Below, one piece after another: positions 32,910 to 41,511 of a stretch of 60,450 nt of DNA. The stretch lies in contig CAMPHR010000018.1 of assembly GCA_946886075.1 (NCBI GenBank), forward strand, positions 1 to 60,450, in the 5' to 3' direction. Origin of the DNA: an uncultured Novosphingobium sp. (GTDB lineage Bacteria; Pseudomonadota; Alphaproteobacteria; Sphingomonadales; Sphingomonadaceae). The first letter of the stretch is position 1. Every line of letters starts with the position of its first letter. Below the pieces are notes generated by a model. That model saw only the letters and a list, made by a program, of their open reading frames with translations, was not told where the DNA came from and made no database searches. The position numbers were made by a program, and so were the translations under genes.

Positions 32910-34010
32910 ATGCAGTTCGACTTCTTCCCCTCGCGCCAGATCAGCTGGTACATGGCGCGGCTGTTCCTGACGCGCACCTTCGCGGTGCTGGCGCTGCTGG
33001 TGGTTGTGCTGCAAACGCTCGACCTGCTCGGCGAATCCGGCGACATCCTGTCCTATGCAGGCAATGGCGACGCACAACTGTGGCATTATGTCGGCCTGCG
33101 CGTGCCGCAGATCATTGCCCGCTTCCTGCCCTTCTCGGTTCTGCTCGGCACGCTGATCATGCTCGCAGGCATGAACCAGAATAGCGAAATCATCTCGATG
33201 AAGGCGGCGGGCCTGTCCGCGCACCAGATACTGGCCCCGCTGATCGCAACAGCGCTAGGCGTCGCCGTCATCAGCTATGCCTTCAACGAACGCGTCGTCG
33301 CCCGCGCGACCGCATCGCTCAGCGCATGGCAGGCGGTCGAGTACGGTCCCGTTCCCACCGACAGCGGCGTCAAATCCAATCCTTGGGTGAGGGACGGCAA
33401 TAATCTCGTCACAGCCGCGATCGTCGCCGGTCGCGGCAATGCGGTTCAGCTCCGCAAAGTCGAGATCTTCAACCGCGTGAACAACAGCCTCACGACGATC
33501 ATTCAGGCACCCCGCGGCCATTATGACGTCGCCAGCAAAAGTTGGGTGCTGGAGGGCGCTCGGCAGTTCGACGTGGCGCGCGGCACCGAACGGCAGATCG
33601 GCACCGTCCGCTTCGGCCATGCGATCCGTCCCGATCAGTTCACGCTGGCCAAGGTCGATCCCGACGCCATGACCTTCTCCGAATTGCAGGCCGCGATCGG
33701 AGACTTGCGCGACGCGGGCCGCCCGACGGCGGAGCTGGAAGGCAGCCTCTGGCACAAGCTGTCCGGGCCGCTTTCGGCGCTGCTGATGCCTATTTTGGGA
33801 TCGGTCGCCGCTTTCGGCCTGGCGCGCTCGGGCCAGCTCTTTGTCCGCGCCGTCATCGGCATGGCGCTGGGTTTTGCCTATTTCGTCGCCGACAACTTCT
33901 CGCTCGCCATGGGCAATCTCGGCGCCTACCCACCGATCCTCGCAGCCTGGGCGCCCTTCTTCCTGTTCCTGCTGGTAGGCGAAACGGTGCTGTTTAGAAC
34001 AGAGGAATAG
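32910..34010 (+). CDS. lptG: LPS export ABC transporter permease LptG
   Basis: A 366-residue partner of LptF with the same plan. The first helix is in RQISWYMARLFLTRTFAVLALLVVVLQTLDLL. The coupling segment is RFLPFSVLLGTLIMLAGMNQNSEIISMKAAGLSAHQILAPL. A periplasmic jellyroll occupies about residues 110-265, and three terminal helices include GMALGFAYFVADNFSLAMGNLG. It completes the heterodimeric membrane part of the LptB2FG transporter. The ATG lies 3 bases after the lptF stop. Downstream is a repeat-rich intergenic region and then a convergent desaturase gene. Confidence 0.9.
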   Translation: MQFDFFPSRQISWYMARLFLTRTFAVLALLVVVLQTLDLLGESGDILSYAGNGDAQLWHYVGLRVPQIIARFLPFSVLLGTLIMLAGMNQNSEIISMKAAGLSAHQILAPLIATALGVAVISYAFNERVVARATASLSAWQAVEYGPVPTDSGVKSNPWVRDGNNLVTAAIVAGRGNAVQLRKVEIFNRVNNSLTTIIQAPRGHYDVASKSWVLEGARQFDVARGTERQIGTVRFGHAIRPDQFTLAKVDPDAMTFSELQAAIGDLRDAGRPTAELEGSLWHKLSGPLSALLMPILGSVAAFGLARSGQLFVRAVIGMALGFAYFVADNFSLAMGNLGAYPPILAAWAPFFLFLLVGETVLFRTEE

Positions 34011-34090
34011 GGTCTAATTTCGCGCAGAGTGCACGGATTTTTCCAAAGGCTGCTCTAGCACTAAACAGATGGCCGAAGGCTACATCCATG

Positions 34091-34256
34091 ATCCTCTGCG
34101 CTCTCCGCACCTCTGCGTGAGAAGAGATGTTCACGCGGAGCCGCGGAGAAAATATTCAGCCGATGGCCGACCCACTCAGCCCTGCCTCGTTGATTTTGAG
34201 AGCCTCCGGCGAGGCGCAAATCCTCCGCGTCTCCGCGCCTCCGCGTGAACCAAAAA
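34091..34256. repeat. Dispersed repeat, family C (Ser-free CTCCGCG-type units)
   Basis: Three related units rich in CTCCGCG occur: one at 34093-34120 (CTCTGCGCTCTCCGCACCTC...), an inverted one at 34130-34149 (TTCACGCGGAGCCGCGGAGA), and one at 34222-34249 (CCTCCGCGTCTCCGCGCCTC then CGCGTGAA). The second and third pair over most of their length. No gene is seen in this 246-base gap between convergent lptG and the desaturase. Confidence 0.75.
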
Positions 34257-35324
34257 TCAACGCCGAACCATCGTACTCCGCGCAATCTTCCCCACCAGAG
34301 GCCACATCCCCGCATAATTGCCGCGATGGTAGGGCGACTCCTCACCGACCGCCGCGATCAACCGTGCATGCGCCTTGCCCAGCGCATGATAAGGCACGCT
34401 CGGCAGCAGATGGTGCAATGCATGGTAACGCAATCCCACTGGAGCCCAGATGGCAGCCAGCGGCGAAGGCGGCGGCACATTCACCGAATCCAGATATTGC
34501 GCCGTCACGGTCATCGCGTCGCCTTCATTCTCCCACAGGTGCGCGACCAATGTGCGAAGCTGGTTGATGACCGTCATCGCCGAATGCACGGCCATGTAGA
34601 CAAGCAGAGGCTTCCATCCGAACGCGAACACGCTGCCGATCAGGGCAAGCGCGAACAGCGATGCTCCGGCTTCCTGCCACAGCCACCGGCGGCGGAACTC
34701 CCCTTCCGGCGCACGGCGACGATAAGCGGGATTGATCGACAGCGCCGAAAACTCGGCAACCACCTTCCGCCGCAGCGCGGGTACGAACATGCTGACCGGC
34801 GCGAGCACGCCATAACGCAAAATCAGACCCGCCGGCGCGAGTGAAGCGATCAGGATGAACAAAGGCAGCGACCATGGCTTCATCAACGCCAGCGGCAGAT
34901 ATTCCGGGTCATTCGCCGTGCCATAGCGGGTGCGCGCATGATGCTGGGTATGCACTTCCTCATACATGAAGGACGGGATCATCAGCGGAATGCCGACCAG
35001 CAGGTTCCATCCCAGCCGAAAGCCCGGCAGCGCATCCTTACGAATATGCGTCAGCTCATGAATGAAGCTCGCGGCACGATAGAGCGCCAGCATCGCGACC
35101 AGACCGCAAACCACCGCCAGCGCGACGTTGCTCACCAGGATCGCGCTCGCCAACGCCACATAGCCGATCAGCGCCGAAGCCAGCAGGTCCGGCCAATAAA
35201 TCCGTGGGTTCGCCACCGCAAATTCGCGCGACAATTCCGCTGCGGCGCGCAGCATCGCGGCGTCATCGGCAATGGCGACGCGCTTGACGGCCGCGCCCGC
35301 TATGATGGGATCATGCACAGTCAT
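34257..35324 (-). CDS. Fatty acid desaturase family protein
   Basis: A 355-residue membrane protein with the three histidine boxes that bind the di-iron centre: HELTH (89-93), HTQHH (125-129) and HALHHLLP near the C-terminus. Hydrophobic segments at about 47-82, 103-120 and 180-255 fit the four-helix topology. Such enzymes introduce double bonds or hydroxyls into lipid acyl chains or carotenoid-like substrates with O2; the exact substrate is not evident. The ATG at 35324 has AGGAG 8 bases upstream; in-frame sequence further upstream has no site. It is divergent from the GNAT-like gene, 142 bases apart. Confidence 0.88.
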   Translation of the reverse strand: MTVHDPIIAGAAVKRVAIADDAAMLRAAAELSREFAVANPRIYWPDLLASALIGYVALASAILVSNVALAVVCGLVAMLALYRAASFIHELTHIRKDALPGFRLGWNLLVGIPLMIPSFMYEEVHTQHHARTRYGTANDPEYLPLALMKPWSLPLFILIASLAPAGLILRYGVLAPVSMFVPALRRKVVAEFSALSINPAYRRRAPEGEFRRRWLWQEAGASLFALALIGSVFAFGWKPLLVYMAVHSAMTVINQLRTLVAHLWENEGDAMTVTAQYLDSVNVPPPSPLAAIWAPVGLRYHALHHLLPSVPYHALGKAHARLIAAVGEESPYHRGNYAGMWPLVGKIARSTMVRR

Positions 35325-35466
35325 GCACGCGCTCCTAAAGGGTAAATGCGCTGAAATCGTGGCAACCGCATGACCTTTTCGCCTTGGTGCGCCATCCGGC
35401 GCGCACTGCATTGACAATCCTGCAACAAGCGCCGAACTGCTGCGGTCCTTTAGCGAAAGCTCTGCC

Positions 35467-36633
35467 GTGGCTCATCCCAATCTGGTCATCACCCCCGTCA
35501 CTTCCAAGGCCGACAAAAAGGCTTTTGTGGACCTGCCATGGCGGCTGTACGCCAATGATCCCAGCTGGGTCCCGCCGCTCAAAAGCGAAGTCTATGGCGT
35601 CATAGAACCCGGCAAGAACCCGTTTTTCGGCCATGCAGAGGCGCAATATTTCCTGGCCCGCCGCGATGGGCGTGTCGTCGGCCGCATCTCCGCCCATATC
35701 GATCATCTCGCCCTCGCCCAGCCTGTCGAACAGGGCATGGGCCCCGGCACCGGCAATTTCGGCTTTTTCGAAGCGGAGGACGCCGAAACCGGCGAGGCGT
35801 TGATCGAAGCGGCGGAAAGCTGGCTGCGCGCCAAGGGTATGACCCGCGTGCTCGGCCCCATTTCGCTGTCGATCTGGGAAGAGCCCGGCCTGTTGATCCA
35901 GGGCCATGACCATCCGCCCACGGTCATGATGGGCCACAACAGCCCCGCCTATCAGGCGATGATCGAGGGCGCAGGCTATCAGCCGGTCAAGCAGCTCAAA
36001 ACCTATGAGCTCGACATCACCAGGCCCTTCCCTCCCCTCATCCAGCGCATCATCTCATCCGGCGAAAAGAGCGACCGCATCCGCGTGCGGAAGGTCGACA
36101 AGTCGAAATTCGACGCGGAAGCGGCGATCATCCTCCACATCCTCAACGACGCCTGGGGCAAGAATTGGGGTTTCGTGCCGATCACGGACGATGAGATCGC
36201 CTTCATCGGGAAGAAGCTGAAGCCGCTCGTGTTCGAAGATCTCATCATGATCGCCGAACTGGATGGCGAACCCGTCGCCTTCATGATGACGCTGCCCGAC
36301 TTCAATGAAGCGACGGGCCCGCTCAATGGCTCGCTGCTTCCCTTCGGCTGGGCAAAGCTCCTCTGGTGGCTGCGCAAGCCGCAGGTCCGCACCATGCGCG
36401 TGCCGCTGATGGGCGTCGTTCAGCGGCTGCAATCCTCCCGCCTCGCCAGCCAGCTCGCCTTTATGATGATCGAAACTATTCGCCTCAACGCGATCAGTCG
36501 CTACGGCGCAACGCGGGGCGAAATCGGCTGGGTGCTGGATGACAATCAGGGCATGAACGCCATCGCCGACGCGATCAATAGCAAGGTGAACAAGGTCTAC
36601 CAGATCTACGAAAAGGACCTCGTCACCGCCTAG
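35467..36633 (+). CDS. GNAT-like protein of unknown function (YghO-type)
   Basis: A 388-residue cytoplasmic protein starting with GTG. It resembles a family of long GNAT-fold proteins annotated as N-acetyltransferase or YghO-like. Recognisable stretches are FVDLPWRLYANDPSWVPPLKSEVYGVIEPGKNPFFGHAEAQYFLARRDGRVVGRISAHID at the N-terminus and FEDLIMIAELDGEPVAFMMTLPDFNEA in the second half, which look like two GNAT half-folds. The activity and substrate are unknown. Its stop overlaps the stop of the convergent lipid kinase by two bases. Its neighbourhood (desaturase, lipid kinase) hints at lipid metabolism, but that is only context. Confidence 0.78.
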   Translation: MAHPNLVITPVTSKADKKAFVDLPWRLYANDPSWVPPLKSEVYGVIEPGKNPFFGHAEAQYFLARRDGRVVGRISAHIDHLALAQPVEQGMGPGTGNFGFFEAEDAETGEALIEAAESWLRAKGMTRVLGPISLSIWEEPGLLIQGHDHPPTVMMGHNSPAYQAMIEGAGYQPVKQLKTYELDITRPFPPLIQRIISSGEKSDRIRVRKVDKSKFDAEAAIILHILNDAWGKNWGFVPITDDEIAFIGKKLKPLVFEDLIMIAELDGEPVAFMMTLPDFNEATGPLNGSLLPFGWAKLLWWLRKPQVRTMRVPLMGVVQRLQSSRLASQLAFMMIETIRLNAISRYGATRGEIGWVLDDNQGMNAIADAINSKVNKVYQIYEKDLVTA

Positions 36634-37520
36634 CGCGGCACCGCCACATCGATCGCGCCCGCGGCAATCTTGACCGTCGCGGGCGTCCTCGCCACCACCT
36701 CGCCATCTACGGAGATGCGCTGCCGTGGCCGCGTCTCAATCCGAAAAGACTGGCCGCGAAACTCCTCCGTCTGCGCGTCCCGGTCGCGCAGCTTGAAGAA
36801 TTTGGCGTACCAGTCCCAGGCCAGCCGCGCATGGCTGCGCCCCACCACCGCCTGAACCACGATCTCCCCACTGTCCACATCGGCACGGTCGGACAGCTCG
36901 ACTCCGCCATGATAAGGCCCGTTCAGGATCCGCACCTCGGTCGACCACATGCGCCGCTGCGCCTTGCCGTCATCGATCATCAGGCGGAACGCGCGGAACC
37001 CCACCGAGCATTTCACCGCCCAAAGCAGATAGCCGATCCGCCCCAAATAGCGCTTCAGCTTATGCGGAACCGTCTTCCCAATCATCGGCGACAGGCCGAG
37101 CGAGGCCGCATTCACGAAATAATCATGGTCGATCATGCCAAGGTCGATGCGCCGCCGCCCGCCCTGCGCAATGACCTGTACCGCCCCGTCCAGGTCCAGC
37201 GGTATGCCGAGCGTCCGCGCAAAGCTATTCGCCGTGCCCAGCGGCAGCACGCCGAACACGCACTCCTTGCCCACCAGTTCATCGACCGTCCCGGACAACG
37301 ACCCATCGCCGCCACCTACGATGACCATCGGCGCGCCCGACTGCACAGCATCCCGCACCGTATCCTGCAGACGCTCCGGATCGCGCACGGCGTGCGCCGC
37401 GATCAAGCGCACCCCCGCCGCCTCCAGCTTTTCCCGCGCCTGTTCGAAAAGCGCCTCCCCCTTGCGGCTGTGGACATTGACGATCAGCGCCGCTTCGCGC
37501 GGCAGGGCGTTCGTTTCCAT
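36630..37520 (-). CDS. Second diacylglycerol/lipid kinase family protein
   Basis: A 296-residue DAGK-domain protein. The ATP-binding motif is MVIVGGGDGSLSGTVDELVG, followed by FGVLPLGTANSFARTLGIPLDLDGAV, and its C-terminal beta domain includes SVDGEVVARTPATVKI. The ATG at 37520 (METNALPREAALIVNVHSRKG) gives the normal family start. Longer forms from 37610 or 37625 would run into the divergent metallophosphoesterase gene, so I reject them. It shares only the family pattern with the kinase at 30089-31057. The lipid it phosphorylates is unknown. Confidence 0.87.
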   Translation of the reverse strand: METNALPREAALIVNVHSRKGEALFEQAREKLEAAGVRLIAAHAVRDPERLQDTVRDAVQSGAPMVIVGGGDGSLSGTVDELVGKECVFGVLPLGTANSFARTLGIPLDLDGAVQVIAQGGRRRIDLGMIDHDYFVNAASLGLSPMIGKTVPHKLKRYLGRIGYLLWAVKCSVGFRAFRLMIDDGKAQRRMWSTEVRILNGPYHGGVELSDRADVDSGEIVVQAVVGRSHARLAWDWYAKFFKLRDRDAQTEEFRGQSFRIETRPRQRISVDGEVVARTPATVKIAAGAIDVAVPR

Positions 37521-37592
37521 GCCCCAACAACTCGCCAAGCCGTGATCGGCTCCTGCCCGCAACAAATCGGCCAGAACAGTCGTTGGAAGGCC

Positions 37593-38474
37593 ATGGCTCG
37601 CATCGCTCATCTTTCCGACGTTCATTTCGGCGCCAATGATCCCAAGATCGTATCGGCCACCGAAGCCTGGCTAGAGAATAACCAGCCCGACCTCGTCATC
37701 ATCAGCGGCGATTTCACGCAGCGCGCCCGCGTCGAACAATTCCGCGCCGCGTCTGCCTGGCTCAACCGGCTGCGCGCGGCGGGCATGCGCCTGCTCGTCA
37801 TTCCCGGCAATCATGACGTGCCGCTCTACGACGTCTTCCGCCGCTTCGCCGCCCCGCTACGCCGCTACAAACGCTATATCAGCAACGAGCTTTGCCCCTG
37901 GTATGAGGATGAGAAGGTCGCAATCCTCGGCATCAACACGGCCCGCTCGCTGACGATCAAGGACGGGCGCATCAATCATGACCAGATGGACATGATCAGG
38001 AAGCGCTTCGCCCCGGTGCCCCCGGAGAAAACACGCATCCTCGTCACCCATCACCCGCTATTCGCCATGCCGATCGGCAAGGGCGGCGAACTGAGCGAAG
38101 CGGTCGGCCGCCATGATGACGCCGTCGAAGCAGCCACAGAAGCGGGCATCCACATCGCGCTCGCAGGCCATTTCCACCGCACCTATGCCGAAGCCGCGCA
38201 GAAGATGGTCGCCGATGCAGGCGGTGCGCTCGTCATTCAGGCCGGCACCGCCACATCGACCCGCCTGCGCAACGCCGAACCGCAAAGCTTCAACTGGCTC
38301 CATGTCCACCGCAACGACCGGATCGAGCTACAGGTCATCGTCTGGGACGGCGCCAGTTTCCAGCGCGGCCACCATGTCGAATATAGCCGGGACGCGGTGG
38401 GATGGCAGGCGCATGAGCTGGACGACCCGTCCGCCCGCCCCGGCGTCCGTGTCGCGCAGGCCGCGCGCGCCTGA
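37593..38474 (+). CDS. Calcineurin-like metallophosphoesterase
   Basis: A 293-residue enzyme with the binuclear metal motifs in order: DVHFG (SDVHFGANDPK, residues 8-13), GDFTQ (IISGDFTQRARVEQF), GNHD (VIPGNHDVPLYD), VTHHPLF and GHFHRTY. This is the CpdA/YfcE-like group of phosphodiesterases. The substrate could be a cyclic nucleotide or a nucleotide-lipid such as UDP-diacylglucosamine (LpxH-like), but the sequence alone does not decide. The ATG at 37593 has GGAAGG at close spacing. The start is only 72 bases from the divergent lipid kinase start, and the stop abuts that of xth. Confidence 0.87.
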   Translation: MARIAHLSDVHFGANDPKIVSATEAWLENNQPDLVIISGDFTQRARVEQFRAASAWLNRLRAAGMRLLVIPGNHDVPLYDVFRRFAAPLRRYKRYISNELCPWYEDEKVAILGINTARSLTIKDGRINHDQMDMIRKRFAPVPPEKTRILVTHHPLFAMPIGKGGELSEAVGRHDDAVEAATEAGIHIALAGHFHRTYAEAAQKMVADAGGALVIQAGTATSTRLRNAEPQSFNWLHVHRNDRIELQVIVWDGASFQRGHHVEYSRDAVGWQAHELDDPSARPGVRVAQAARA

Positions 38475-39248
38475 TTATTCGCTTAGTTCAACCCAGGTCG
38501 GCGCATGGTCGCTCGCCTTCTCGCGCCCACGAAAATCCTTGTCCACTTGCGCGTCGACAAGGCGGTCGGCGGCCGCCGGGCTCAGCAGCAGATGATCGAT
38601 GCGGAAACCGGCATCGCGCGGCCAGGCGTTCATCTGATAATCCCAATAGGTCCACACCCCACCCGCCGGGTGGCGGCTCGCGATCGCGTCGGTCCAGCCG
38701 TCGCCTAGCAAGCGCCGGTAAGCGGCCCTGCTTTCCGGCTGCATCAACGCGTCGTCCGCCATCGCCTTGACCGAATAAACGTCCCGGTCGCGAGGGATCA
38801 CATTATAGTCGCCAGCGAGAATGGCAGGCACTTCCTCCGCCCAAATCTCCGCCGCACGATCGCGCAGCCGCTTCATCCAGCGCAGCTTGTAATCGAATTT
38901 CGGCCCTGGCTGCGGGTTGCCATTGGGCAGGTAGATGCTGGCGACCCGCACGCCCTTCACATCGGCTTCGATATAGCGGCTATGCTCATCCTCAGGCTCG
39001 CCTTCCAGACCGCGCCGTACCTCGACCGGCGTCTCGCCGCGCGCCAGGATGGCAACGCCGTTAAAGCCCTTCTGCCCGTGCCAGATCGCGCCATAACCGA
39101 CATCCTCGATGTCCTTCAGCGGGAATGTCTCGTCCGAAGTCTTGATCTCCTGCAGGCAGGCGACATCGGGCTGCGTCTCGTTCAGCCACTCCAGCAGGCG
39201 CGGCAAGCGCGCCTTGATGCCGTTGATGTTGAATGTCGCGATGCGCAT
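38475..39248 (-). CDS. xth: Exodeoxyribonuclease III
   Basis: A 257-residue DNA repair nuclease of the endonuclease/exonuclease/phosphatase fold. Metal and catalytic motifs are MRIATFNINGIKAR (N8), VACLQEIKTSDE (E34), LAGDYNVIPRDRDVY, FRIDHLLLSP and ASDHAPTWVEL (final Asp-His). It cleaves at abasic sites and removes nucleotides from 3' ends of duplex DNA in base excision repair. The ATG at 39248 with GGAGGAG upstream is the natural start; an in-frame longer start adds unmatched residues. Its stop codon directly abuts the metallophosphoesterase stop on the other strand. Confidence 0.92.
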   Translation of the reverse strand: MRIATFNINGIKARLPRLLEWLNETQPDVACLQEIKTSDETFPLKDIEDVGYGAIWHGQKGFNGVAILARGETPVEVRRGLEGEPEDEHSRYIEADVKGVRVASIYLPNGNPQPGPKFDYKLRWMKRLRDRAAEIWAEEVPAILAGDYNVIPRDRDVYSVKAMADDALMQPESRAAYRRLLGDGWTDAIASRHPAGGVWTYWDYQMNAWPRDAGFRIDHLLLSPAAADRLVDAQVDKDFRGREKASDHAPTWVELSE

Positions 39249-39352
39249 GGGGCTGTTCTCCTCCCGCGCATCCCTAAAGAGAAGAGCCCCCTTTAGACAA
39301 GGCATACGCGGTGATTAGAGCTTCGCGCTTTGAAACGGCACTATCTTCTAAT

Positions 39353-39433
39353 CCCGTTCGCCCTGAGCCTGTCGAAGGGTTCTTCTTTGTCTTTTAGGAA
39401 GGAAAGGGCTTCGACAAGCTCAGCCCGAACGGG
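39353..39433. repeat. Dispersed palindromic repeat, family A (paired, inverted)
   Basis: CCCGTTCGCCCTGAGCCTGT begins at 39353, and the inverted partner, ending AGCTCAGCCCGAACGGG, stops at 39433, with a T-rich spacer between. It is nearly the same as the pair at 30000-30074. It lies between erpA and xth. Confidence 0.87.
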
Positions 39434-39460
39434 TTGGGTGATGCAGGTGAGCACCCTGCT

Positions 39461-39787
39461 CTAAATCGAAAAACTCGACCCACATCCACAACCCGCGGTC
39501 GCATTGGGGTTCGTCACCTTGAACGCCGATCCGCCAAGGTCAGACACGAAATCCACCGCCGCACCCCGCACCAGGTCCAGGCTGACATCATCCACGACCA
39601 GCGTCACGCCGTCACGCTCCACCGCCAGATCGTCCGCCTCCACCGCATCGGCCAGGCCAAAGCGGTACTGAAAGCCCGAACATCCGCCACCCTCCACGGC
39701 AAGCCGCAGGATCGCTGGCTTGCCCTGCTTGGCGGCAATCGCGGCCACGCGGGCAGCGGCGGAAGGGGTAAGGTCAATGTCGGACAT
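39461..39787 (-). CDS. erpA: Iron-sulfur cluster insertion protein, A-type (ErpA-like)
   Basis: A 108-residue HesB/IscA-family carrier. The three cluster-binding cysteines are C36 (GGGCSGFQYRFGLAD), C100 and C102 (AGCGCGSSFSI). The core LRLAVEGGGCSGFQY and VVDDVSLDLVRGAAVDFV is typical. A-type carriers hand [4Fe-4S] clusters to apo-enzymes such as those for isoprenoid synthesis. The choice of ErpA over IscA or SufA is by overall likeness and lack of neighbouring isc or suf genes. Confidence 0.88.
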   Translation of the reverse strand: MSDIDLTPSAAARVAAIAAKQGKPAILRLAVEGGGCSGFQYRFGLADAVEADDLAVERDGVTLVVDDVSLDLVRGAAVDFVSDLGGSAFKVTNPNATAGCGCGSSFSI

Positions 39788-39865
39788 GGGGCTTAGATAA
39801 GATCAAGCAAAAGGCCCGGCAACCCACCGGCGCCGAGCCTTTGACTGCGTAAGCAGCTTTGCAGA

Positions 39866-40591
39866 TTAATCGGCGTCCTTTTCCTGCGCCTTGGTCGGGC
39901 CACCCATGGCGACCGGCGGCTTGGTGTTCATCGCCACCAAGACATCGGGGCCAGTGACGAACGGCATGGGATTGATCGCCTGACCATCCACCCGGACTTC
40001 ATAATGAAGATGGCTGCCGGTCGAGCGGCCGGTCGAGCCCATCAGGCCGATCAACTGGCCACGACGGACATAGCTGTTGGGCGACGCGATCAGCTTCGAC
40101 ATATGGCCGTAACGAGTTTCAAGACCGCCGCCATGAGTGATCTGGACCAGATTGCCATAGCCGCTCGCCCATCCGGCGCGGCTCACGATGCCATCGGCGG
40201 TCGCATAGATCGGGGTGCCGACGGGACCGGGAATATCGATCCCCTTGTGCATCCGCGCGCCGCCGTTGAACGGGTCGGAACGGACCCCGAAATTGGAGGT
40301 GAGCGACAGCTTCAGCACCGGGCGTCCGGTCGGGATATTGTTGTTGCTGGCCTTCACGCCACCATCAAGCCGCTGCATGCTGGAAAAGAGATTGGAAAAA
40401 CCGATGTCGGCCGGGCCAAGGGCGCTGCCGTTGATTTCCGACGCGTCGCCATAGGGATCATCGCCGACAGATTTTGCCTGGACCGGTGCGGCGGCGCACA
40501 ACACACCCGCTACACTCACCACTCCAACAGACTTGCACGCAGACAGGAACCATCGCGCGCCACGCGCATTCATTGACCGAAGAAACAACAT
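39866..40591 (-). CDS. M23 (LytM-type) metallopeptidase, secreted
   Basis: A 241-residue protein with a signal peptide (WFLSACKSVGVVSVAGVLCAAAPVQA, cleavage near residue 39) and a C-terminal LytM domain. Zinc ligands are H115 and D119 (MHKGIDIPG), then H194 and H196 (GSHLHYEVRVDG). It should cut peptidoglycan cross-links in the periplasm. Unlike the membrane-anchored M23 protein at 1286-2749 it has no large N-terminal region. Starts at 40591 and 40573 are both possible. It is followed by erpA 78 bases downstream. Confidence 0.87.
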   Translation of the reverse strand: MLFLRSMNARGARWFLSACKSVGVVSVAGVLCAAAPVQAKSVGDDPYGDASEINGSALGPADIGFSNLFSSMQRLDGGVKASNNNIPTGRPVLKLSLTSNFGVRSDPFNGGARMHKGIDIPGPVGTPIYATADGIVSRAGWASGYGNLVQITHGGGLETRYGHMSKLIASPNSYVRRGQLIGLMGSTGRSTGSHLHYEVRVDGQAINPMPFVTGPDVLVAMNTKPPVAMGGPTKAQEKDAD

Positions 40592-40701
40592 GCCGACCCC
40601 GACTTATCCTCCGGAGGCTATTTAAGCCTCTCGGCGCTCCCCGTGTTGACCAAATTGCGACCTAGATCGCCACCCGCATCGCCAAAAGGACATTTCCCGT
40701 C

Positions 40702-41511
40702 TCATTGTGCAAGCGCGCCGTAAAAATCCAGCGTTAAACCGGCTTGCCGACGCGCTGAGTCGTTGAACGGAGGTTTCAATGAGCCGCGAAAATGGCGTTT
40801 TACAAGGATTTGGTAATGATTTGCGGGGCTCAGCTCGGCTCGCTTCGCCGCATAGTGGAACCATTTTGTCCCGGCGGCGACGTGACGAATCTCGTCTGTC
40901 ATAATGCGGCGCAACATGCGCGCGGATGGACCATCGCCTATGCCTTCGAACCGCTCGATCGTCGCCGGGGTAATATCCAGCGCGCGCGCTTCCAGCACCA
41001 TCGGAACGATCGCCAGCCGCGCCATCGCGTCCTGCGCTGTTTCGCTCGCCGCCTGCCACAGTCCGTCATGAGCGGGCAGCTGGCCATAGAAGCTGCCCAG
41101 CTGCCTTAGCCGCCGGTCGAGCAAGGCGAAATGCATCGCCTCTTCCGCGCCCACCTGCATCCAGTCATCGACAAAATCTGCCGGGAACTCGCAACCGAAG
41201 CGACCGATCAGGTCGAACGCCAGGTCGATCGCGACGAATTCGATATGCGCCAGCGCATGCAGCATCGCGATCCGTGATCGGTCCGACCCGATCTTGCCGC
41301 GTTTTGGCATTTGATTGGCAGGCAGCAACAGCGGCGCATCCGGCCGCGCAGGCGTGTCCGGCATTGGCACGTCGAAACCATGCACCAACCCGCCCTGCCT
41401 CCAGGCACGGGCGGCCGCTCGCGCCGCCATCAGCTTGGCTCGCGGCTCCGCAGTCCCCAGCACATGAGCGCAGGCCTGCCCGACGCTCTCAATCTCGACC
41501 GGCAGGATCAA
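40702..41511 (-). CDS. DUF455 ferritin-like protein
   Basis: A 269-residue mostly helical protein of the ferritin-like DUF455 family. Repeated E/H pairs fit a di-iron four-helix bundle: HIEFVAIDLAFDLIGRF, GAEEAMHFALLDRRLRQLG, PMVLEARALDI and MTDEIRHVAAGTKWFHY. The family is distantly related to the tRNA hydroxylase MiaE, but its substrate is unknown. The start is a TTG at 41511 that overlaps the bcp stop (TTGA), which supports translational coupling even though TTG is a weak start. With glnE and bcp upstream it forms a tight three-gene run. Confidence 0.83.
   Translation of the reverse strand: MILPVEIESVGQACAHVLGTAEPRAKLMAARAAARAWRQGGLVHGFDVPMPDTPARPDAPLLLPANQMPKRGKIGSDRSRIAMLHALAHIEFVAIDLAFDLIGRFGCEFPADFVDDWMQVGAEEAMHFALLDRRLRQLGSFYGQLPAHDGLWQAASETAQDAMARLAIVPMVLEARALDITPATIERFEGIGDGPSARMLRRIMTDEIRHVAAGTKWFHYAAKRAELSPANHYQILVKRHFRGSLKPPFNDSARRQAGLTLDFYGALAQ

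Noticed and set aside
32118..33224. Minus-strand frame of over 360 codons across lptF and lptG
   Set aside because: It is antisense to two conserved permeases and spans their junction; its composition is typical of a shadow frame.
36831..37592. N-terminal extension of the metallophosphoesterase
   Set aside because: The extension is antisense to the lipid kinase; the domain starts at 37593 behind a good ribosome binding site.
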